Below, piece by piece: positions 56,121-64,000 of a DNA stretch of 64,000 nucleotides. The stretch's first letter is position 1; each line of letters opens with the position of its first letter. Source of the stretch: Ciceribacter thiooxidans (GTDB lineage: Bacteria > Pseudomonadota > Alphaproteobacteria > Rhizobiales > Rhizobiaceae); contig NZ_CP059896.1 in NCBI RefSeq assembly GCF_014126615.1, positions 444,501-508,500 on the forward strand, in the 5' to 3' direction. Position numbers and translations under genes: made by a program. The notes under the pieces are model-generated. The model had not been told where the DNA came from and made no database searches. It saw only the letters and a list, made by a program, of their open reading frames with translations.

Positions 56121-57827
56121 TTACTTCTTGCGAGACCAGTCTGCGACGTTCCAGAGTTCGCTGTCCCAGGCGTTCATCTTGACGCCTTCCAGTGTCGCGT
56201 TGACTGCCGAAGGCTGGCCGCGGTGGATGAGCGGGATCTGGGCGACGTCGTTGCTCAGCATGTCGTTGAGCTTCTTGGCGATCTCGGCGCGTTCCTCGAG
56301 CTTGCCGGTCTTGCCGAGTTCCTTGACGAGGGCGTCATATTCCGGATTGCAGTAGCGGACGATGTTCTCGCCCTGCCAGCCGGAGGCCGGGCTCGGGATC
56401 TTGTCGCACATCCAGCCGGCCATGTACTTCTCGGGGTCTGTCCCGTCGAAGTTGTTGGTGTACATCTGCACGTCGGCATAGAACTTCTGGAAGGTATCCG
56501 GAGATGCCGGGTCGCCGCCGAAGAAGACGTTCGCCGAGATGTTGCGCAGTTCCGATGCGACGCCGATCTGCGCCCACATATCCTTGACGAGCGCCTGCGT
56601 CGCCTGACGAACCGAGTTGGTGGAGGTCTGGTAGAGGAAGGATAGCTTGACGCCGTTCTTCTCGCGGATACCGTCCGATCCCTTCACCCAGCCGGCGTCG
56701 TCAAGCAGCTTGTTGGCGGCATCGAGATCCTGCTTCAGGCACCAGTCGACATTCGTCGACACGTAGATGTCCGGGGCCGGCAGAATGTTGCAGGTCGGTT
56801 TGCCGTTGTCACCGTAGCCGGCTTCATTGATGATGTCGCGGTCGATGGCGAGCGAGAGCGCCTTGCGCACCGCCGGATCCGAGAGGGCCGGGTGCGGGCC
56901 TGCTTCCTTGGTGGAGCGCTTGTCGCCGAGCGATGCATCGACGGCGAAGGGGTTGACGTCGATACGTTCGACCTGGGTGCCGAAGGCGACCTCGATCTTG
57001 CCCTTGCCGGCAGTCATCATCTGGGCGAGCACTTCCGGCTCGACCTGCATGTTCCAGGCATAATCGAATTCGCCCGTTTCGAGCACGGCGCGGGCAGCCG
57101 ATGCGGCGTCGCCGCCGCCCTTGATGATCGCCGTCGCGAAGGCTGGCTTGGCCGCGTCACGATAGTTGGGATTGGCTTCGAAGGAGACGACGTCGTTCGG
57201 TTTGAACTCCTTGACGACGAAGGGGCCGGTGCCGATGGGGCCGAAGTTGGCGGAGGTGCATTCCGGAGCCTTGGCGCCGAGGCAGTCCTTGAACTGGGCC
57301 GCCTGAATGACCGGCGACTGGGCGCCGACGAAGGCGCTGTAGGGATAGGGCTTCGGCTCCGAGAACGAGATCTTGATCGTGGAGGCGTCGACGGCCTCGA
57401 CATTGCTGACGCCTTCGTAATATGCGGCCTGGGCGCAGCCGCCGTCCGGGGCGGTGCAGTACTTCCAGGTAAAGATCGCGTCGTCGGCGGTGACCGGGGT
57501 GCCGTCGGACCACTTGAGGTCGGGTTTCAACTTCCACGTGATGCTCTTCAGGTCGGCGGAGACGCCACCGTTTTCGACCGTCGGAATTTCGGCGGCGAGC
57601 ATCGGCACGAGGTTGCCGCTCTCGTCGTAGCGGGCGAGCGGCTCGATCACCATGGAGGCGCCGTAGACCTCCTTCGTGCCGCCGGAGAGGTAGGGATTCA
57701 TAGTGGAGATGGCTTGCCAGAAGATGATCTTCAGCTCGCCGTCGGTGCCGCGTTCCGCCAGTGCAGGCGTGCCGGACAAGGCGACCGCGGCTACTGACGC
57801 TGCCAATAGAATACGCGCTTTGTACAT
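56121..57827 (-). CDS. ABC transporter substrate-binding protein, family 5, second system
   Basis: 568 aa with signal peptide (MYKARILLAASVAAVALSG to ALA-ER). SBP_bac_5 markers are KIIFWQAISTMNPYLSGGTKE, ITWKLKPDLKWSDGTPVTADD and IGTGPFVVKEFKPNDVVSFE. It has several Cys residues (KYCTAPDGGCAQ, KDCLGAKAPECT, CNILP, DWCLKQ) that could form disulfides in the periplasm. The operon continues to two permeases; the ATPases are in a divergent gene. Confidence 0.93.
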   Translation of the reverse strand: MYKARILLAASVAAVALSGTPALAERGTDGELKIIFWQAISTMNPYLSGGTKEVYGASMVIEPLARYDESGNLVPMLAAEIPTVENGGVSADLKSITWKLKPDLKWSDGTPVTADDAIFTWKYCTAPDGGCAQAAYYEGVSNVEAVDASTIKISFSEPKPYPYSAFVGAQSPVIQAAQFKDCLGAKAPECTSANFGPIGTGPFVVKEFKPNDVVSFEANPNYRDAAKPAFATAIIKGGGDAASAARAVLETGEFDYAWNMQVEPEVLAQMMTAGKGKIEVAFGTQVERIDVNPFAVDASLGDKRSTKEAGPHPALSDPAVRKALSLAIDRDIINEAGYGDNGKPTCNILPAPDIYVSTNVDWCLKQDLDAANKLLDDAGWVKGSDGIREKNGVKLSFLYQTSTNSVRQATQALVKDMWAQIGVASELRNISANVFFGGDPASPDTFQKFYADVQMYTNNFDGTDPEKYMAGWMCDKIPSPASGWQGENIVRYCNPEYDALVKELGKTGKLEERAEIAKKLNDMLSNDVAQIPLIHRGQPSAVNATLEGVKMNAWDSELWNVADWSRKK

Positions 57828-58149
57828 GTCACTGTTCCCTTATTTATTTTCGTTGAGTTTTCTTGAGCAGAATATCCGACGGGCGAAACAAGCGGAGCCC
57901 GGGATGCAAAGCCATCATACGTATGTAATTGGCCTTGTTTGACAATTTTGACTTCGAGGCCCTCGCGAGTATAGTTGGCCCACCTGCAAATCCGTCGCCG
58001 AAAATGCGGACCTGATCAAAATTTGAGCCATCTAAGCATAGGCCTATTTTACGTTCAAGGCGGAAAATTGCAGCTTGCAAAAGCGCTTTCAGCCGTCGCA
58101 GTATGGCCGTCAACGAGTGGGAACCGACAATAAAAATCGAGGTCGCAAC
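57828..58149. other. Divergent intergenic region with promoter elements
   Basis: 322 bases, more AT-rich than its surroundings. It contains a perfect palindrome CATACGTATG at 57916-57925 (possible operator) and a plus-strand promoter at 57948-57975. No open frame looks coding. Confidence 0.6.
57948..57975 (+). promoter_or_regulatory. Sigma-70 promoter toward the M20 hydrolase
   Basis: TTGACT, 16 bases, TATAGT. The start would be near 57982, giving a leader of about 170 bases. Confidence 0.5.
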
Positions 58150-59313
58150 ATGCCCGTCCTGAACAGCGCAAGCGAAATGCAGGCGGAGGTCGCCGCATGG
58201 CGCCGCCATCTTCATCAGCATCCGGAGATCCTCTACGACGTCCATGAGACGGCTGCCTTCGTGGCCGACAAACTGATGTCCTTCGGCTGCGATATCGTGG
58301 AAACCGGGATCGGCCGGACGGGGGTTGTCGGCATCATCAAGGGTCGGGAAGGAGATGGGCCGGTGGTCGGCTTGCGCGCCGACATGGATGCACTTCCGAT
58401 TGTGGAAACCAGTGGCAAGGAATGGGCTTCGCTGACGCCCGGAAAGATGCATGCCTGCGGCCATGACGGCCACACCGCCATGCTGCTCGGTGCCGCAAAG
58501 CACCTTGCCGAGACGCGCAACTTCAAGGGATCGGTCGCGGTGATCTTCCAGCCCGCTGAGGAAGGCGGTGGTGGTGGTCTCGCGATGGTCAAGGACGGCA
58601 TGATGGAGCGCTTCGGCATCAGCCAGGTCTACGGGATGCACAATTCGCCGGGCCTGCCGCTCGGCCACTTCGCCACCCGCAAAGGATCGATCATGGCGGC
58701 GGCGGACGAATACGAGGTGCTGATCCACGGCCGCGGCGGGCATGCGGCCCAACCGCACAAGACGATCGATCCGGTGCTGGTTTCGGCGCACGCGATCATC
58801 GCCCTGCAGGCGATTGCCTCGCGCGAAACCGACCCGCTGAAGTCGGTGGTCGTGACAGTCGCCACGATTCACGGCGGTGACGCCTCGAACGTCATTCCCA
58901 ACACGGTGAAGCTCACCGGCACGATCCGGACGCTGTTGCCGGAGACCCGCGATTACGCCGAACGCCGGCTCTCGGAGGTCGTCAACGGCATCGCGCTCAC
59001 CTTTGGGGCGCGGGCGGAGGTCAACTACCGCCGCGGCTATCCCGTGACCTTCAACCACGAAGGCGAGACGGATTTTGCCGTCGAGGTGATGCGCAAGGTT
59101 GCCGGCGTAAAGTCCGTCGAGACCGATCTTGCGCCGCTGATGGGCGCCGAGGACTTTTCCTACATGCTGGAAAGCCGGCCGGGCTCCTTCGTCTTCATCG
59201 GCAACGGCGACAGTGCCAATCTTCATCATTCCTCCTACGATTTCAACGATGAGGCGATCCCCTACGGCATCAGTTACTGGGTGACGCTCGCGGAAACGGC
59301 GCTCGCGGCCTGA
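58150..59313 (+). CDS. M20 family amidohydrolase (hippurate hydrolase/aminoacylase-like)
   Basis: 387 aa. Metal residues in HACGHDGHTA and PAEEGGGGG, a dimerisation domain from about 180 to 290 (GRGGHAAQPHKTIDP), and the late His in NLHHSSYDFND. It hydrolyses N-acyl amino acids or similar amides. ATG 58150 has GAGGT upstream. It is followed by the double ATPase of the divergent peptide importer, so its substrate is likely an imported amide or short peptide. Confidence 0.93.
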   Translation: MPVLNSASEMQAEVAAWRRHLHQHPEILYDVHETAAFVADKLMSFGCDIVETGIGRTGVVGIIKGREGDGPVVGLRADMDALPIVETSGKEWASLTPGKMHACGHDGHTAMLLGAAKHLAETRNFKGSVAVIFQPAEEGGGGGLAMVKDGMMERFGISQVYGMHNSPGLPLGHFATRKGSIMAAADEYEVLIHGRGGHAAQPHKTIDPVLVSAHAIIALQAIASRETDPLKSVVVTVATIHGGDASNVIPNTVKLTGTIRTLLPETRDYAERRLSEVVNGIALTFGARAEVNYRRGYPVTFNHEGETDFAVEVMRKVAGVKSVETDLAPLMGAEDFSYMLESRPGSFVFIGNGDSANLHHSSYDFNDEAIPYGISYWVTLAETALAA

Positions 59314-59365
59314 GGGTGCGGGAAACATCCGTTCGTCGAAACGCTGCGCGGGAAGGAATTTTGGG

Positions 59366-61207
<1,842 letters not shown>

Positions 61208-61323
61208 GACGCCGGACAGAGTGGCGGGTCGTGCCGACAGTCACGCCCGCTTAATCGGGTGCGTGTCATTGTCCCGCGGTCGATCGGTATTACATCAGTG
61301 CCACGACCAATTGAGGAGTAGCG

Positions 61324-61983
61324 ATGACAGGCGAAGCGGAGGCCGGGCGGGAGGCTCATGAGACCGGCAGGTCACGCCGGCACGGTGGCAGGCTCTCAGA
61401 GATACTCTCCGGGCTTGCCGCGGACGAGAGACGTTCGCGGATTTCCGTCGCCGATATCTTCCAGGCGATGGGCGACCGCGCCTTCGGCGCCCTGATCCTC
61501 ATCTTCGCGCTGCCGAACGTCGTGCCGACGCCGCCCGGCACGTCTGCGCTCACCGGCACGCCGCTCGTTTTCCTCTGCGCGCAACTCATGCTCGGGCAGA
61601 ACCCGTGGCTGCCGAGGATCATCGCCGACCGCTCGATGACGCGTCAGGATTTCGCGAGCATCGTGACCCGCGTGACGCCCTGGCTCGCCAAGGCGGAGCG
61701 GATGCTGCGGCCGCGGCTCGGCTTTCTCGTCTATCCACCGGCGGAGTACCTGATCGGTTTCGTGTGTCTCGTGCTTGCGGTGGTCCTCGCGCTTCCGGTT
61801 CCCCTCGGCAACATCCTTCCAGCGATCGCGATCTGCTTCTTTTCCTTCGGTATCCTCGAGCGGGACGGCATCTGTGTGCTGATCGGTGCGGTCGTTTCGG
61901 TGATTGCCGGCGTCGTCGTCGCCGGGGTGGTCTACGCTCTGGTCAAGGGCTTCCTGCTGCTCGTCCAGGCGACGCTTTTCTGA
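61324..61983 (+). CDS. exoD: ExoD-like exopolysaccharide synthesis protein
   Basis: 219 aa. Basic N-terminus, then SEILSGLAADERRSRISVADIFQAMGDRAFGALILIFALPNVVPTPPG in segments typical of ExoD; helices near 60-80, 145-165, 165-185 and 190-215. In Sinorhizobium ExoD affects exopolysaccharide production and alkali tolerance; the molecular role is unknown. GAGGAG precedes the ATG. Confidence 0.93.
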   Translation: MTGEAEAGREAHETGRSRRHGGRLSEILSGLAADERRSRISVADIFQAMGDRAFGALILIFALPNVVPTPPGTSALTGTPLVFLCAQLMLGQNPWLPRIIADRSMTRQDFASIVTRVTPWLAKAERMLRPRLGFLVYPPAEYLIGFVCLVLAVVLALPVPLGNILPAIAICFFSFGILERDGICVLIGAVVSVIAGVVVAGVVYALVKGFLLLVQATLF

Positions 61984-62076
61984 CGTTCCGACGCGTTTTC
62001 CAGCGCGCGAAGCGCTTTGCAAATTGCCTTGCCTCGTCCTATCGTCCGGCATCAGTTTTCCAGCGCAGGACATGTC

Positions 62077-62867
62077 ATGCTGATTTCGCTTTACCAGATG
62101 CAGCCGGTTTCGGGGATGCCGCAGCCAACCTCGCCAAGATCGCCGAGGCCGCCGAAGCCGCATCCGGCATGGGGGCCGTGCTCCTGGTTGCGCCCGAGCT
62201 CGCGCTGAGCGGCTACGGGCTGACGCCGGAGCGCTTTGCGGAAATCGCCGAGGAGCGCGACGGCGAAATCATCGGCGCGCTCTGCGACATCGCCGTCGAA
62301 TTCGAGTTGGCGATTTGCGCCGGGTTTCCCGAGCGCGACGGATCTTTCGTTTACAATTCCGTTGTGCTGGCGCGGCCGGACGGAAGCTGCGAATTCTACC
62401 GGAAAGGCCATCTTTACGGCGACGGTGAACGTGCCTCATTCACGCCCGGCGCGGACATGCCGCAGGTCTTCGATCTCTTCGGTATTCGTACTGGAATGCT
62501 GATCTGCTACGACGTCGAGTTTCCGGAATATGTGCGCACGTTGGCATTGGCCGGCGCCGAACTGGTGCTGGTGCCGACGGCACTTCCGCGCGGCGAGATC
62601 AGCCGTCGGGTCGCGGATATGGTGGTGCCGACCCGCGCCTTCGAGAACGGTGTGTTCCTGGTCTATGCCGATCTCTGCGGCGAGGAGGGCACGTTCACCT
62701 ATGGCGGTCGCTCCGTGATCGTCGGCCCCGATGGTGACGAGCTTGCCCGTGCGGGTACGCACGAGGCGCTGTTGGTCGCAACACTCGATCCGGCCGCCTA
62801 TGACGAATGCCGTCGCCAGAATCCGTATCTCACCGACAGGCGGCCGGACCTCTACCGTATCGGCTAG
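62077..62867 (+). pseudogene. Carbon-nitrogen hydrolase family protein, single-base frameshift
   Basis: The N-terminus reads MLISLYQMQPVSG from ATG 62077, then the frame is lost at GGGG 62112-62115. The other frame carries the rest: catalytic Glu in LLVAPELALSG, Lys in FYRKGHLYGDGER, Cys in MLICYDVEFPE and the end DRRPDLYRIG. One extra G gives a 263-aa nitrilase-superfamily amidase. All three catalytic residues are intact, so the break looks recent or artefactual. A longer open frame starting inside exoD is not the real start. Confidence 0.87.
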
Positions 62868-62965
62868 AATCGATCGACCGGCCGGGCGGGAGCCGGCCTT
62901 GCGCGCCTACCGACGGGCGCCTACATGCGATCGGCCGGCCGTGCCGGCCATTCAAGGAGACCCGG

Positions 62966-63679
62966 ATGATCTTCGATGCTGCGCGCCTTGCCCTTCGCAA
63001 CCTTTTCGCCCCCGAAACCCGCGCGGTGTTCTGGAAGGTGCTCGGGCTGACGATTCTCGTCCTCGTGGGCCTGTGGCTTGCCCTTCGCGGCGCCTTCATC
63101 GCCTACGTCTTGCCGTGGTTCGATGCGCTCTTCCCGGGAATGCCGGATTGGGCGGGCTGGCTCACCTTCGTGCTTGGCGTGCTTGCCAGCATCGGCCTTG
63201 CGCTCGCGCTAGCGCTTCTGTTGTCCTCCGTGACGGCGATCATCGCCGGTCTCTTCCTGGACGACGTCGCGGAAGTGGTCGAACGGCGCGACTATCCGCA
63301 GGATACGCCCGGCTCGGCCATGCCGCTCGGCGAGGCGCTGGTCGCGTCGCTGAAATTCTTCGGCGTGGTCGTTTTCGGCAACCTGCTGGCGCTGGTGCTG
63401 CTGTTCGTACCAGGCGTCAACATCGCCGCCTTCTTCCTCGTCAACGGCTATCTGCTCGGACGTGAATTCTTCGAGTTCGCCGCCATGCGCTTCCGCAGTC
63501 CGAGCGAGGCGCGGGCGTTCCGCTCGCGCCACGGCGGGACGGTGTTCATGGGTGGGCTGGTGATCGCGGCCTTCCTGGCGGTGCCGATCCTCAACCTGCT
63601 GACGCCGCTTTTTGCCGCCGGCATGATGGTCCACCTGCATAAGCTGCTGAGCGCCCGCGATCCCCTTTTCCGGGCGTGA
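62966..63679 (+). CDS. EI24/CysZ-like membrane protein
   Basis: 237 aa. Helices near 25-50, 65-90, 140-165 and 190-225. EI24 features are SVTAIIAGLFLDDVAEVVERRDYP and FFLVNGYLLGREFFEFAAMR. CysZ relatives help sulfate uptake, but sulfur genes are absent here and the family is broad. AAGGAGA precedes ATG 62966. Confidence 0.9.
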   Translation: MIFDAARLALRNLFAPETRAVFWKVLGLTILVLVGLWLALRGAFIAYVLPWFDALFPGMPDWAGWLTFVLGVLASIGLALALALLLSSVTAIIAGLFLDDVAEVVERRDYPQDTPGSAMPLGEALVASLKFFGVVVFGNLLALVLLFVPGVNIAAFFLVNGYLLGREFFEFAAMRFRSPSEARAFRSRHGGTVFMGGLVIAAFLAVPILNLLTPLFAAGMMVHLHKLLSARDPLFRA

Positions 63680-63682
63680 TGG

Positions 63683-64000
63683 TCAGTTCGGCAGCGCGGT
63701 TTCCGCGTAGAGAGCTGCGTATTCGGCGCTCGGCGGAATCGGCTTGATGACGTCGATCAGAACGCCGTTCGGGTCAGCGGTGATGAAGTGACGCTGGCCG
63801 AAGTCCTCGTCACGCAGCGACCTGAGGATCGGCAGGCCGGCGTTCAGGCAGGCGTCATGGACGCGGTCTGGATCATCGACTTCGAAATTGAGAATGAGGC
63901 CGCCCACGGGCCTTCGGGCAGCGGCGGGCACCGTCTCGTGATCGGGTTTGAGGATCGCGAGCGTCACTCTCTCGTCCTCGCGTGACTGCAGGTGGATGTA
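63683..64000 (-). CDS. VOC (glyoxalase/bleomycin resistance) family protein, cut by window edge
   Basis: The C-terminal 105 residues only. The frame is open to the right edge (it reads [11 protein letters not shown] before the first internal ATG), so the start lies beyond 64000. VOC features are [19 protein letters not shown] and [16 protein letters not shown] with the metal Glu/Asp region. Function unknown; relatives include dioxygenases and resistance proteins. Confidence 0.8.
   Translation of the reverse strand, partial: YIHLQSREDERVTLAILKPDHETVPAAARRPVGGLILNFEVDDPDRVHDACLNAGLPILRSLRDEDFGQRHFITADPNGVLIDVIKPIPPSAEYAALYAETALPN

Overview
The window looks like a chromosome or chromid segment of a Rhizobiaceae alphaproteobacterium (Sinorhizobium/Ensifer, Rhizobium or Shinella type; genus not resolved). 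The case rests on high G+C, dense operons with ATGA/TGATG junctions, a PhyR-NepR-EcfG general stress response locus with GGAAC-N16/17-CGTT promoters, an ExoD protein, a ScfR-type propionate regulator next to pccB, and many ABC/TRAP importers. I saw no tRNA, rRNA, CRISPR array, insertion sequence or prophage.

Layout. 1-2.4 kb: an amino-acid-type solute-binding protein and a divergent LysR regulator that share two near-identical operator-like inverted repeats. 2.4-12.3 kb: propionyl-CoA/methylmalonyl-CoA catabolism (bhbA, pccA, a translationally coupled 125-aa protein, pccB), its ScfR/RamB-type regulator with a TTTGCAAA-type operator, then 3-hydroxyisobutyryl-CoA hydrolase and a 2-hydroxyacid dehydrogenase. 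12.4-18.3 kb: a general stress response island (csbD, DUF883 protein, membrane protein, two nepR genes, phyR, an HWE-type kinase, a small Cys-rich exported protein, two DUF1328 proteins, ecfG). Nearly every transcription unit there has a recognisable EcfG promoter. 18.5-21.5 kb: pntA and pntB transhydrogenase, both interrupted by single-base frameshifts. 21.6-32.0 kb: a ten-gene minus-strand hexuronate operon (uxaC, TRAP dctP-dctQ-dctM, kdgF, kduI, kduD, uxuB, uxuA, uxaA), divergent from its GntR regulator and kdgK. The enzymes convert glucuronate/galacturonate and unsaturated uronates to 2-keto-3-deoxygluconate and then KDPG. 33.7-35.4 kb: a frameshifted FAA hydrolase and an SDR. 35.7-42.0 kb: an M19 dipeptidase with a complete dipeptide-type ABC importer. 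42.0-46.4 kb: ackA, a MaoC-phosphate acetyltransferase fusion and phaC. 46.5-52.6 kb: a P1 peptidase, and a HlyD/RbbA-type/ABC-2 exporter behind an FNR/FixK-like box. 52.7-61.2 kb: an FAD oxidoreductase and a second peptide importer split into divergent halves around an M20 amidohydrolase. 61.3-64.0 kb: exoD, a frameshifted carbon-nitrogen hydrolase, an EI24/CysZ-like membrane protein and a VOC protein cut by the right edge.

Two themes matter most. First, the promoter architecture of the stress island can be read directly: eight GGAAC elements, two of which form the arms of a palindrome that mimics a terminator. Second, four genes (pntA, pntB, FAA hydrolase, C-N hydrolase) each lose frame at a G tract where one more G restores a normal protein. 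This points to systematic base-call error at least as strongly as to real gene decay.
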